Source: Canna indica (lineage: Eukaryota; Streptophyta; Magnoliopsida; Zingiberales; Cannaceae). Taken from it: DNA of 64,000 nt. The notes under the pieces are model-generated. The model saw only the letters and a program-made list of their open reading frames with translations, ran no database searches and was not told the DNA's origin. Location of the stretch: the NCBI GenBank assembly GCA_034359265.1, contig CP136890.1:97241501-97305500 (forward strand), given 5' to 3'. Position 1 is the first letter of the stretch. Every line of letters begins with the position of its first letter. Below, one piece after another: positions 37,470-50,730 of this stretch. The position numbers and the translations under genes were made by a program.

Positions 37470-37555
37470 ATAGTTCGAGTCCATATTGGACGATTTCGGC
37501 GCGCGTCCGAAGTGGACGATTCCGGCGCACGTCCGAAGTGGACAATTCCGAAATT
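37470..37555 (-). repeat. 26-bp repeats in the leader of unit 3
   Basis: About three units built on GTCCGAAGTGGACGATTCCG plus GCGCAC. They relate to the 26-bp units of element 1 read in the opposite direction. Confidence 0.7.
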
Positions 37556-37978
37556 AATCTAAACCCTAATAATTAATCTAACAAATTAAACAATTAATCT
37601 AAATAATTAATTAACAATTATAAAACAATTATAAAATAATAAAAAAAATTATTAATCTACAAATTCTCGGCGCCGGAGTCAGGTGGACTCCGGCGCCGGC
37701 GTACAGTGGCCGGACACACTGTCCGACCACTGTACAAGGTCCGGCGGAGGCCATCGGCCGACCGCCGCCGGCCGAAACCCTATTTCTAGGGTTTCGATCG
37801 AATTTCCCGCCGGCCGCAATGGGAAGAGACGGCCGGCCGGTGAGGCATACCTGAAAAAGTCGGCAGCAGCGGGAGGAGGAAGAGGCGTCGTCGGCGTCGG
37901 CAGCGGCGGCGAGAGGCGGGAGCAGGAGGCGGCGGCGGCAGCAGCGGGAGGAAGAAGGGTCGGGCGCGACTGCGTGCC

Positions 37979-37988
37979 CTATATAAAC
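37979..37988 (-). promoter_or_regulatory. TATA box of CACTA unit 3
   Basis: On the minus strand AAGTTTATATAGGGCACGC lies between the left subterminal repeats and a GC-rich leader, matching 13601-13610 of element 1. Unit 3 is the only unit of the array that has this promoter. Confidence 0.6.
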
Positions 37989-38191
37989 TTATCAGCAACG
38001 GCTCACTCGCCCATTAGAAAGCCGTTGCTAATAAGTTATCATCAGCGACGGCTCACTTGTCCGTTAGAAAGCCGTTGCAGATACAACATATCTGCAACGG
38101 CTCGAGCGGCCGTAAGAATGTTGTTGCAAATAGCAACGACTTGAACGACCGTTGCTGATAGCCGTTGTTGAAGACTCAATTTCTAGTAGTG
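37989..38191 (-). repeat. Left terminal/subterminal region of the composite
   Basis: The terminal CACTACTAGAAATTGAGTCT on the minus strand is followed by alternating CAGCAACGGC-type repeats. It is closely related to the left end of element 1. Confidence 0.85.
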
Positions 38192-38194
38192 CAA

Positions 38195-39194
<1,000 letters not shown>

Positions 39195-39666
39195 AATTAA
39201 TCACTGTAACCTTGTTTTGCTATCCTGCAGCTTGTTTTGTTCTTGTTGTAGTCGTGGTTGTTGATCTCGTTTACTGTCAGTGGTTTTATTCGCGGTGGTT
39301 ACAGAGGAAGAGGAGGCGGTAGTTTTGGTTGTGCTTTTCCTGAAGATTTTTAAGGTCAAGTGTCATGGGCTTTGGATGTAATGTAATTAATTGTAATCTC
39401 TCCTGGCCGCCCGCTTTAATTAATTAACGAGGACCACATGTTGATTAATTTCTCTCTCAATATTTATCACACCGGGTGGGTGGTTCTTCTCAGTTCTCAA
39501 ATCCACTCGAACAACTAACCCCACTGGCAGTAACATTAACAGCAGGATCATTGAATTATAGCATGCACTGCTGATGCACCTTCCTTTTCATTATCATTTA
39601 TTTTTTCTTCTTTTTCTATTATATTATATTACTTATTATTTATAATCTCTTGAGCGTGCACTGCTG

Positions 39667-39678
39667 CATAAATAAATA
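39667..39678 (+). promoter_or_regulatory. Possible TATA box of the NAC gene
   Basis: CATAAATAAATATG lies about 115 bp before the ATG, and the sequence after it is pyrimidine-rich, as plant leaders often are. Placed by position only. Confidence 0.35.
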
Positions 39679-39791
39679 TGCTCCTTCGCCCACTTGTTCT
39701 CTCCCACATTCTCGCTCGATCGCCTCCATCGATCTCCCTACCTTACCTCCTCTTCGATCTTAACTAGCAATTCATCCACTACTACTCCAAC

Positions 39792-41127
39792 ATGAGCATC
39801 TCTGTGAATGGCCAGTCTTGCGTGCCGCCGGGCTTCCGCTTCCACCCTACCGAGGAGGAGCTCCTCAACTACTACCTCAAGAAGAAGGTCTCCTCCGAGA
39901 AGATCGACCTCGATGTCATCCGCGACGTCGATCTTAACAAGCTCGAGCCCTGGGACATTCAAGGTGCATGTACTGATCACTGCATATTTTCTACACTCGC
40001 TGCTTTGGTGTTTATTCCTTAATTCATTCATTTTCATGAGTTCTAAGTTTTCAGTTGGTTATTAATGCGCAGAGAAGTGCAGAATTGGGTCGACGCCGCA
40101 GAACGACTGGTACTTCTTCAGCCACAAGGATAAGAAGTACCCCACCGGAACCCGAACCAACCGGGCCACGGCGGCCGGGTTCTGGAAGGCCACCGGCCGC
40201 GACAAGGTGATATATTCCAGCGTCAAGCGCATCGGCATGAGGAAGACGCTCGTGTTCTACAAAGGTCGAGCCCCGCATGGCCAGAAGTCCGATTGGATCA
40301 TGCACGAGTACCGGCTCGATGACCACTGTGACCTCGCCATCATCTCCCAATCCAACGTATAATCTATTTTATTAGTTCTAAAATTTTTGAATTTGACGTT
40401 TTAATAATAGTAGTTAATTAATTAAGCTGTTGAAATTTGACTTAATCAGAGCTCAAGTTTAAGCTCGATGGGAGAAGGCGCGACGCAAGAAGACGGGTGG
40501 GTGGTCTGCCGGGTGTTCAAGAAGAAGAACCATCACAAGTCCTCCACCAGCGACAGCCCCAAGAACTCTTCCTCCGTCACCAGCGACGCCAAGACGCAGT
40601 TGCTCCACGCAGGCACCGGCGACGACGCATTGGATCAGATTCTCCAGTACATGGGCAGATCATGCAAGCGAGAAAGCCAAGCTGCGACGACGACAACGAG
40701 CTGCAGCAGCAGGCCGATGGTCGACCCGGTGTTCACCTGCGGCCTTCAGGAGATGTTCATGAAGCTCCCGGGCCTTCACAGCCCGACCATGCCCTCGCTC
40801 GCGGACAACCAAACGAGCTACGGCTCGCCGCCGCCCGCGATCGGCCATTTGGCCGACTGCAATGCGTACCACGCCGACGACTGGGCCGCATTCGACCGGC
40901 TACTCGCGTCGCAACTCAACGGCCCGTCGACGGACGGGCCGAAGCCCTCGCCGCCGCCGCCGCAGCAGCAGCAGTGCTGCAGCGCAGTAGTGGACGACGT
41001 GGCGGCGTGCTTGGCCTTCTACCCGGCGGCGAACTACCAACACGGCGGCGACGACGGCGACCTGTGGAGCTTGACGCGGACGACGTCGTCCTCCATGTCC
41101 GATCGCATTAGCCATGTTTCTCTGTGA
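39792..41127 (+). CDS. NST1-like: NAC transcription factor, NST/SWN (secondary wall) class
   Basis: Exons are 39792-39963, 40073-40356 and 40450-41127, joined by GT/AG introns of 109 and 93 bp, giving 377 aa. The NAC domain covers about residues 12-178: [89 protein letters not shown] and [13 protein letters not shown]. The start MSISVNGQ and the exon order match the NST1/SND1 branch as I know it. So do two C-terminal motifs: [14 protein letters not shown] (about residues 212-225) and [15 protein letters not shown] (about 296-310). Members are nuclear activators that bind SNBE sites and switch on cellulose, xylan and lignin genes in fibres and vessels. The C-terminus is rich in Ser, Pro and Gln, as expected for an activation domain. 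The reading frame is intact and GC-rich. Class is secure; the exact orthologue is not. Confidence 0.94.
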
Positions 41128-42326
41128 AGCAACAGCGCACCACCAACTCCGCCGGCCGCTGGAAAGGCTCCGGTTAACAGTACAATCTCAATTGATCTGG
41201 AAATTGCGAAGCACAGTACATGTCGCATGTTGCTTCTAATTAATACATACACATATAAATATTAAATAAGCGATAAAATTAAAAGGAAAACACCTGCACA
41301 TGCGCGATGTATATGTATGTAATCAGTCTCAGTCTCAGTCTCAGATGTGTAGAATAGTGTGGTTGTGATACATAATTAATGTATGTGAATTGATGATCAA
41401 TTAATGAATGTTAATTAATGGAGATGATGGTGGACACAGCACAAATCATTCTGATGAACAAATAACTGGATTCTAATCATCTCTTGTGGTTTGTTTGGAT
41501 GGAGAAAGATAACATTAATTTATAGAAGGCTGTCGGGGAAAGAAGAAAAAGTTGAAGGGAAAGGTGTGAGGCTTTTGGTCGCTATCATTTCTTCTCTTTA
41601 CTCTTTAGCGAGCAGCTAGAGTACTGAATTCATTAAATAATGGCAGAAAACAAAGGAAAAATATAGAGATTGGAGATCAGTTGGGTAGCGAAGCACATGG
41701 AGACACGGGCGATACAATAATTCCCAGAGAGAGTGAGGGCTGGAAATTGTGATCAATCATCAATCAGTCAGTCAATTAAGCGAACAGGTGATGGGCTTTT
41801 GAAGCTTTTCGCGAGTAGGATGAGAGGGAGTAGGTGAGAAGGAAATAAATGTTTACGGGTAGGCAACACTGAAAAGAAACATGTACTGTTCGCTCTCATG
41901 CACGTCTTCTCGCCGTCTAATTTAATGGGAGGTGGAGGATGAGAGAACAAAGTAGAAAGTGCATGGCCTATAAATATCAAGGATGATTCGATCCAGCTAT
42001 CAATGATTGAGGAATCCGACGAGGGAGATGATTCCTTCTGCAGTTATATACATTGACTCTTCTTCTAGCTAAAAGCTTTTTAGCATCCACACTACTGCTT
42101 AAATTATACACATATAATTCCTAATTAAGATCGAATGGAATCATTGTGTCCTGGAATTATTTGCTAGCAGTAATTCCATGTACTCTCCTTTGACCAAGAA
42201 AATTCTGACTGGTTTATTAGTGAGTATGTTAATTAGATTATAATTTCTTTCTAGAAAAAATGATTAATATATTGAGCGGTACAGTTTTAATAGAAAATAT
42301 TGGCTTTGATCTTATAGCAGGAGTGC
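41128..42326. other. 3' flank of NAC gene and spacer
   Basis: The first 200-300 bases probably hold the 3' UTR (CAGTCT repeats near 41325-41345). No other gene seen. Confidence 0.45.
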
Positions 42327-42552
42327 AACTTCTATGGGCAGCCTGCCCATAGAAAACTTATGAACGAATGAATATGGACTTTAAGCGACTGAATATGAAT
42401 AAAAAGAGAATGGATATCTTTAGCGACTGAATATAAATAGAAAGATAATGAATATAAACATATACATTCCTTTTCTATTCATGTTCGATCGCTTGAAGTC
42501 TATATCCACTCAGTCCATAGAAACTTATATGGATAGACTGTCCATATAAATT
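42327..42552. mobile_element. MITE-like inverted-repeat element, 226 bp
   Basis: Arms of about 80 bp: the left arm has AACTTCTATGGGCAGCCTGC, then ATGGACTTTAAGCGACTGAA. The right arm returns as TTCGATCGCTTGAAGTCTAT, then GGATAGACTGTCCATATAAA. The whole length folds back on itself, with only about 60 bp of loop. No coding capacity. I could not settle a target duplication. Confidence 0.6.
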
Positions 42553-44983
42553 TTTTTTTCTTATAGCATGAATCATCCAAGGAATCACTCGATCACTACA
42601 AATTCTCTTTGGAAGAAAAAAAAACTCATTACTAATTTCCAATTAATTATACCCATAAAACTTTATGATGAAAAAGAAACCGCAAATGGTCCCAAAATAA
42701 AAACATCCTACCCCTCAAAAAGGCTTTAATTATCTGTATATATTTATAGCTAGCTAGCTAGCTAAATAAATATGTAAAAAAACTCATTAAATTAATATAT
42801 TGAGATGCATAATTAATATCCATATTAATATATACATAAAGTATATAAAATAATTTGTTTCTATTTTTTTTCATGGCAAGATGATTAACTTTCTCGCAAT
42901 AGTTGGTTTTTTAACTTGTAAAATGAATATTTAAGTGATTTAATTAAGTGGCTAATTTCCGAAAAATTGAAAGGAAAAGCAGAAAAGGGACCATTAATTA
43001 TATTATTGTCTTTGCGTGTCTTTTTCAAGACAGATTTGCAATTGTTCAGGTGCAAAAAGGTAGGAAAAGACTATTGAGTTATTGTGCTCGAGGTACTTAA
43101 TTAGACCACTATGTCTATTCCTTAATCCATATATAATAATTATTTATGTCTTTAAGCTCAATTATTTCACCTTTAACTGTGTATTTAGACAGTCCATTAT
43201 TTATTCTCATGAACCTTTTCCCTTTACTTTTAATTTTTTAATTTTTTTTAATAAAAATGAGTACCAATCATGTACTTTTTGATATGTAGACAAATTAATA
43301 ATTCATGTACCAAAAAGTGTTATCAAATATTTTTTAGCAATAAATTGTCCATTTGGTACCTAGATCATGTCAAATTTAAGGATATTCAGTAATTAACTTT
43401 AAGCTAAATTAAATGACATGTTCATCCTCCCTACTTAGACTTAATCCCACGTGTATCACATATTTGGTTCTTTTTATTTTGCAAAATGTCCACTACAATA
43501 TTAGACCGATCAAACCATTCAAACAGTATAAGATATAAAATATCTCATGTTAATTGTAGTGATGTCCTATGTTTATTGTCGTTTTATAATTAATCACAAT
43601 CAGAACATCAGATGAAAATTAGAGTAATATGAAAATTTCTCCTTTTTACTGTTTCAAGACATGATATTTAATTATCATATTCATAATAATTTATTGCAAA
43701 TGAATATTGAACGATTAACTGTTCTATACCTCAAAATAATGCGAAATGATTGAGCGATGCATTAAATAAACGTGACTCGTTCGATCAAATAATATTAATC
43801 GAAAACAAAAGCTTAAAATTATCTGTTTATTTAAATCGGGCCCTCTCCAACTAAAATAAAAGTATATTCTTAATCAGTGATCAAAAAGTGGAGCAAAAAT
43901 CTACCACTTGGACAAGGAGATTATTGAATAGGATTTTGAATATTCTCAAAAGTTTCTTTAATTTATTGTGAGGAAAAATCGAGGTCGATTATAAATTGTA
44001 ATTAATTAGGAATGAGATGATCAGTTTTTAGGGAGTCGATGCTGTTGAGTGGTACTAATCAAAGAAAAAAAAGGAAAAAGGAGAAAAAATGATTATATTG
44101 AGCGTGCAGCGGAGTGTTGCTTTTAGACTAATTGGTTAGAATCGGATCTTCGAGGAGATCTCCTTGCACAACACTTGTTTTTCTTTTCCCGTTTATATAA
44201 TTACACTCGATTAGATGAGTACTGATCAAAGTGCATTTAATTAATTAGCCTCCATTTTAAGTATAATTAATTCCATATATATAATATATATATCATGATT
44301 TGTTCTGTAATTGATGAATTAATTGGAACACAAGTTTTGATATGCATTAGCTCGGTGTAGATTGCGTCATAACTTAGATAAGTGACGGTGGATTATTTGA
44401 GTTCTTGTATGCCAGGTATTATTAATGCTAGTCTAATTAATTAACAAGTGGTGATTAATTCTTTTGAATATTAAATTATTAATTAACATGCCGTGTTAAT
44501 TTTGAGTTTTTTTAAAATAAAAATAAAAAATCATAATATATGATCATACTAGAATTCGAATCATAAATTTTTAGACAGCATTCAATATGTTATCATCAAT
44601 TGTGCTATCCATAGTTGACAAATTAATTTGGTGATATCTACGATAATGTTTTGATTGAATTAGATGTTGAGTTATCTTTTGTCAAGATGCATGTTTAGTG
44701 CGTATGATTAGTTAACAATTTTCTCTCAAGTTCTTTTAATTCATTAATTCATCAAAAGTTAATTAATTATATTCTATAGTAGCCAACTGTAGGTAACATC
44801 TTTTATATTTCTTAAAAGTCTATGATTCAAACCCTTCCGGTATAGTCTATCTTTTCTATATAAAAAATTTATATCCTATCGTAGTATCGTACTAGTAGAA
44901 TCCTAGTCGATAACATCTGATCACTCATTTTGCAAAGACAAGAATAAAATTAGTAGCACAATTAATTATAGTAAATTAAAGTG

Positions 44984-45014
<31 letters not shown>

Positions 45015-48000
45015 TCATTATTCAAATCAAATGTGGATGCAGAAATTTAACTAGAGGAAGATCTAATTTAGAATATAAAAAGTTTAATAAATACTATTTT
45101 AATTTAGAATATAAAAAATCAAATGTGGATTTTTAAAATTTATTTTCATATTTTACAAATACTACTATAGTCTTCAAATTAAAAATAATTAATTAAAACT
45201 ATTGTACGTACTTTTGAAAATTAATTTTTTTCATCTCAATTATCTAAAGCCGTCTCTTTGCCCACTTTGAGGGTCAACTATATAAAGCATACTATTTAAA
45301 GAAAATTAAAAAAATAGTAAGATATTGACAAAATTACAAGTACATGAAAAAATGATTATTTTTTTGTGCATAAATAGTACTAAATATTATGTTACGAGTA
45401 AAAAATTAATTTAATTGCATAATTAATGTTGCAAAAATAAAACTTATTTACTATGAAGATGTATTATATAAATAATATAAATGATTAATAAATTTTATGA
45501 ATTTTCATATTTATATTCTCAATTAAATAAATTTCACAAACATGAATAAAGTATAATATATTTTTATTCATTTGTCAATATTTTCCTGGAGTACTTAATA
45601 AACAAACTAATTACCCAATCATATATATTGAATAACTAATCCATACGAATTCACGCAATTTAATAATATGAGCGTGAATGATAGCATACATATAAGTATT
45701 AGGAACGAAATGAACATAAGAGCTATAGAAGTAAAAAAAAATTAATGAAGAAAATTTGGACTAATTTTTTTAAATAAAAAAAATCTTCTTTATATTTAGC
45801 CATTAAGAAAAAAAGGAGTAAATAATGCATATACAAAACTAGAAATAAGATTTGATCCTAAGACTATACAAAATGCCCAAGCATCTGGATACAAGGCTAC
45901 GAGTATATTAGTAAAAAAAGTTAAAGTTCATAAATATAATGTAGTTTTATCATATATTTTTTAAAATTATCAAATTATTTTTAATATTTAGTTTTTGGAA
46001 AATATTCAGAAATTGTTTATAGTCTATGGATATAAATTATGATATTTTTTTTGAAATTATCAAATTATCTTTAATTAAAGTTAGAAGTTCACAAGGCTAT
46101 GGTTTAGTCTTTAAAATTGTCCCTAATTCAAATCTACCCCTGATTCAAACATATATACACCAATATTTATATGATCCTTAAAGAACCTAAAATGTATACT
46201 CAAATAAGAACTAGATATATTTTGTTTCCATTAGTTCTCCTTTTATCTGTGTAATTAAAATCCATGTCCTATTGACAAGTGAAGTTGAGATTTAATTCAA
46301 ACACTTGCTAAGCTAATTAATTCACATTGTTAGTAAAGTTAAATTGCTTAATTAATGTTGCTAACTTTTGGACCATATATGCACATTACAAGTTTGCCCT
46401 CCTAATTTTTGGTGCTATATATACATGAACGATGATGAAAGAATTATGACCAAGGTAATTAATGGCCCCTCAAAACAAACAATTTAGCATTAAGAAGTAT
46501 ATCAATGCGAGTATCATGTCAAGTAACCGCAATTAAGTCAAAGAAAGAAAGAATAGTAGGAGATAATATAAGACATTAGTTAGAAATCTTAATTAGTCCA
46601 CCAACTTAGTTACAAATGTTGAAGCTTGACACATAATTAAAGTGAAGAGTACCATGAAATAGAGGGAAGAGAGTTATCATGATGGTTCATTAGTCTCCCT
46701 CGATATGAAATTTCTACCGACGCCTTTTGACAATATCCATGCTCATTTGATCCACCAACAATTAATTAATTAATTAGCTTTGTCAAGCCATTCTAATTAT
46801 TTCATGTCAAATTCAATTTGTGGGGCCGTGAAAAGAATATTTCCGTTGGCATGTTCTTGTCTTCCACCCTCTCTCTTTAATGTTTTAATTCCAATTGTGA
46901 GGCCAATGCCTTCGTCAAGGGGAAACTTTTTGCAGTTTAGCATGCTTTCCATTTGACATGGTTTAGTATTCCATCAACGAGCCACAAGTTTTGAATTTTG
47001 CCTTCTCATGTTGAGTCTTAGTTTGAAACTGATGGCTGAATTCACTGTAATAAATTATATACTAAATTAGGATCAGCATCTACGAATATGACTAGCTTTG
47101 GTTGGGCAGATCTTGATAAATACTAGCTTTTATCCAATACAACGTGTATGTATTTACTTACTTTAAAATTGATATCTTTTTTTTTTTTCAATTTTGGGTA
47201 CTCATAGGAGTTAAAAAAAAAATTAATATAATTTTTCGAATATAATATAAAAAAGGAGTGCTTCGAAACATAATATTCGAGTCAAACAAAATATTGCTAA
47301 TTAGGGGTTGGAATTATTAAGAAAAGTACAAAATAAATTCAAGTCTTATGAACAACCTCTTGAATTGCAAGAAGAAAAAAAATGCATAAAAGAATGTTTA
47401 CTATCATGAAAATAACCTCTCTGATTACAAGAAAAAGGATAACTGATATATGCATGGTGTCCATCCTCAATCCCCATGTGAACTTTTTTCCTGAAGTAAA
47501 AGGGATAAGAATGCTAAAAATATTTTCAAGAAATAGGAAACGCTACGAAGTATATACTTTTTAAAAGAAAAAAAAAAGACAGACAGACAAACATCATGAG
47601 CAAGGCTATGAGTGGCTATGAGAATTGCCATAGCCCAACTAAAAACAAACATAGAAAACCATCCAAGACCAATATCCGCAATATCTCATATTAGGAGAGG
47701 AAGGATGGCACAATTCTTGGAAATTGCTATGAGAATTGCCATGAGGAGGACTCCTGCAATTCAAGCATGTAACGCCACCAAACGATTTACAACTATGCCT
47801 TACAGATGAACGAAGAACACTAGAAATTAAAGCACAATTTTATCACCATTTCAGTCAAAGAGAGCAATCCTTTCAAAAAATTTCACATCTTCACAGAAGA
47901 TGCAGCGATCAAACTTAAATTATGCAGATAATCGAGAGTCACTAATCGATCCACATTAGAAATGTCATTGATACCTGTCTGAACTTTGAAACTCTTTCAC

Positions 48001-48073
48001 ACAACACAGAGACATTAAAGGAAATGAGTACATGCCTTTCATACATGATTATTTTTCCCTCCATGACACTCAA
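42553..48073. other. AT-rich gene-poor spacer
   Basis: No open frame above about 66 codons and none recognised. It contains a TA microsatellite at about 44983-45010 and many TTAATTAAT words. Between 47600 and 47760 the phrase CTATGAGAATTGCCAT occurs twice. Part of 47.8-48.07 kb is presumably the 3' UTR of the downstream minus-strand gene. Confidence 0.5.
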
Positions 48074-50532
48074 TTAGGTGGCCGTTGTTCGGGACTCACC
48101 CATGCACATTTGTGCAACTAGGGTTTCAACGGGAATCTTATTTACATCTCTTCGGATTCCAATATCAGATACAAATCGGCCAACGCAATACATTCCAGTG
48201 GCAACCACCATCAACCCACTAGCACTTGTCGTCAAGAACTGAAGAGGAGAGGATGCAATGGCAGTTAATGCAGCTGACAGAGATGATATCTGCCCACTCC
48301 GACCAACACTAAAAGTTGTTTCCACAAGTAGACCTGTCTTGCAATATATAGCAAAGTCCTCGCAGTTGTTCTTAAATAAGCAATACATACCAAATCCATT
48401 GTTATCAAGGAGATATCTGGCTCGATGGATAACAACATCAGGGAGGTCTGAAGCTGCAAGGGTGCAGGTTCCTCCACGAGCTTTAGTGAGGAAAAAGGCA
48501 GGGGTGACTGAGTAGCAGAATAGGTACAGATTGCCTCCAGCAAGAAAGCAATCAAGGCAAGAAATGATTACTCCGTGGAGCCTACGTTGATCACCACATC
48601 TTTCACACGGAGTTCCAGTATTAGAGGGAGAGGAGCTAAAAAACAATTGGTCTAATACAGTTCCTGTTCCAATTTCTTGGCCTGCTGCCCTCGTGAAGTG
48701 AATGACCATGCCATCTCCAACATATATCCCTAAGAGAGGAGGAAAAAGAAAAGATGACCATACACTATCATCCTATTTACTGTAGTACATCAGATTATAT
48801 GTTGTGCAAGTCATATGTACTAAAGCATGCGATTATTGTGATCATCTAAGAAATTAAATAAGAAAAGATAATATACAAGAATCATGTTAGCTGTGCTCCC
48901 ACTTATTAGAGAGGACAAGATTCTGCAGTTTGCTCAAGGCATTGCTGAGCTTTCCTGTCTTAAGGATTTTTTTTTATAGCATGCAGATAATTATGCAATG
49001 TCCTGAATGGAAAAACTTAGGTCCCTAAGTAAATATAAAATTTTCAACCCACATCACCTCTTAGTCTGATGTCAATATCTTTTTTTTTCCACATAATACA
49101 AGTGTTGTCTGGTTTTCCTACACTTCCCACATCATCTCTTCTATCATCTCAAAATCTCATTATCAATTGGTACACTAAAAACATTTCATAGTGATAAAAT
49201 TAGAGATATAGCATTATCCGATTCATATGAGTAGAGCAATGCATCAATGAATATTCCTACAGATGTACCATCATTTATTACCCCTTGGTAGTCTATAATT
49301 TTATTTTGCTACATAAGCTTTTTCACTAACATACTAGAGTATCCTTACATGCCAATTTGTCACCTAGGAACCTACTTAGGTTGATAACCAAGGTCAGGAC
49401 AATAAAATGTAAATTAGTGACTGCAGTCAGTAAATATTCAAATAGAGACCTCTATCTGGGTTCCTGATCTCAAAGAATGAAGAGAGACAAGCTACACCAA
49501 AGGAAACCCAAAAGGTGCAAGGGAATTGCACAAATTCGGCCAAAAAGAAACCCAAAAAGCAATGTGGACTGAAGGAAACCCGTGAGCTGAACCAATCCAT
49601 GTAGTAGCTGACCACTTATATTATGGCTGACACCAGATGCATTTCAGTTAAGCATGTGGCAATAGTTTTTAGCTCATGGGGAGGTTTGAATTAGTTGATT
49701 TATTTGACATTATTTAGAGATGCTTTATGCAAGTTTAAGGAGCAGATGATTCCCCACCTAGTTCCTAACATGTTGCAACTTTATAGGGGAAAATAGTTGC
49801 GCTTTTGGATTTTTATTCCTACAAAAGACCAAAACATGAACAGAAGACATCTAATTGAGTGATTGTTCTCTATCTTTATATCTAAGCAGCGCTTTTAGAT
49901 TTTTATTCCTACAAAAAAAGTCAATCTGGCCCTCTTTAGTCCCGTTGTAACTCCAATACGAAATCACACCAAACCTAGCCGGGGCCGTAAATAGACTGTA
50001 ATCCATGGACAGTATATCTAAACATTGCAGAAACCTCTGAATTTAGACAAACAAAACTGTAATGTACAGGTTATGCATACTTAAGAAATTGCAATCGAGA
50101 GATTTGCAAGCACGCTCACGCATATTAAATCAATATCTAGCGGGAAAAGGTAGTAAATTTACAGCAAAAGTAATTGGAATGAGCGCTTAATCTTGACAAG
50201 CTCCAAACGAATTCTCACACATTGGACTCTCTATAAAGATTGCCACAATTGAAATTCCACCAATCTCATTAGAACAGCATAAAAAAGGGGGGCGTTGCTA
50301 AAAGAAGTGCACTATAAGAGACATAGGTGACGATTAGCGAAACCCTAGAAGCCTGGGATGGTTATAACTCGTATTAAATCAGAGAACAGTAATAGATTTG
50401 GGGACGAGAAAACGGAAGAGGAGATAAGGGGGAAGAACCGTGGTGGGCGTAGATGTAGGAGGATCGCCACGAGTAGATGTGATCGCCGGGAATCAGACCC
50501 TCCCTCTCGATCCTGTTGGAGAGAACCCCCAT
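48074..50532 (-). CDS. LRAT/NC-domain protein (LEAD-SENSITIVE 1-like), two exons
   Basis: Exon 1 is 50532-50439 (start codon CAT on the plus strand at 50530-50532) and exon 2 is 48729-48074. A 1,709-bp intron (GT at 50438, AG at 48730) splits a Gly codon. The product is 249 aa. Exon 1 gives MGVLSNRIEREGLIPGDHIY, then SWRSSYIYAHHG; exon 2 continues IYVGDGMVIHFTRAAGQEIG. The residues that align with the LRAT/NlpC-P60 thiol-enzyme site are His31, His42 and Cys154 (NNCEDFAIYC). A hydrophobic stretch near residues 180-208 (LSAALTAIASSPLQFLTTSA...VVATGMYCVG) may be membrane-associated. Animal relatives are acyltransferases or phospholipases. The plant proteins are poorly characterised, and no substrate can be read from sequence. 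The short first exon was placed by the motif PGDHIYSW and exact phase match. Confidence 0.9.
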
Positions 50533-50730
50533 CCCAATTCCTTCGCTCTCTCTCTCTCTTCCCCTCTCCCTGTGCCAGCCAAGGTTCGAGAAGAAGGTAT
50601 GGCGAAGGAGAGGGAGGAAGGCAGCGACAGAAGTTTCTTCCTTTTTTTTTGTTTGCTTAGTGGCGAAGGAAGTTCTCTCTCTCTCTCTCTCTCATCCTCT
50701 TTCCCTCTCTTCCCGGATTTGTTTTCCTTC
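50533..50730 (-). promoter_or_regulatory. CT/GA-rich leader of the LRAT/NC-domain gene
   Basis: Upstream of the start codon the plus strand carries CTCTCTCTCTCTTCCCCTCT (50548 on) and a pure CT run near 50675-50693, i.e. a GA-rich 5' leader or core promoter on the coding strand. No clear TATA box. Confidence 0.45.

Larger units (their letters stand above)
25306..38191 (-). mobile_element. Composite CACTA array: three right ends, one left end, single CAA target duplication
   Basis: Three CACTA right ends face the same way at 25306, 28076 and 31308, and a single left end closes the block at 38191 (inverted CACTACTAGAAATTGAG). CAA lies directly outside both extremes (25303-25305 and 38192-38194). 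No target duplication surrounds the inner copies as units; each inner end is preceded by CTT. The array is two truncated right halves head to tail with one full-length element. All coding parts read on the minus strand. Confidence 0.92.
31308..38191 (-). mobile_element. Full-length CACTA element (unit 3), 6,884 bp
   Basis: Right end CACTACTAGAAAAATGGG at 31308 and left end at 38191. In transcription order (minus strand) it has left subterminal repeats, a TATA box, a GC-rich leader, 26-bp repeats, a long inverted repeat, a full-length TNP2 pseudogene, the second gene and the right subterminal region. It is the most complete copy here, but both genes carry stops, so any movement would need proteins from elsewhere. 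Confidence 0.92.

Noticed and set aside
28076..38191. Tandem repeats as a segmental duplication of host DNA
   Set aside because: Each unit begins exactly at a CACTA terminus and all content is transposon sequence, so a transposon-internal process explains it better. An assembly error remains possible and is noted as a test.
40497..41115. A 204-codon open frame overlapping NAC exon 3
   Set aside because: Out-of-frame shadow; the NAC frame contains subdomain E and conserved NST C-terminal motifs.
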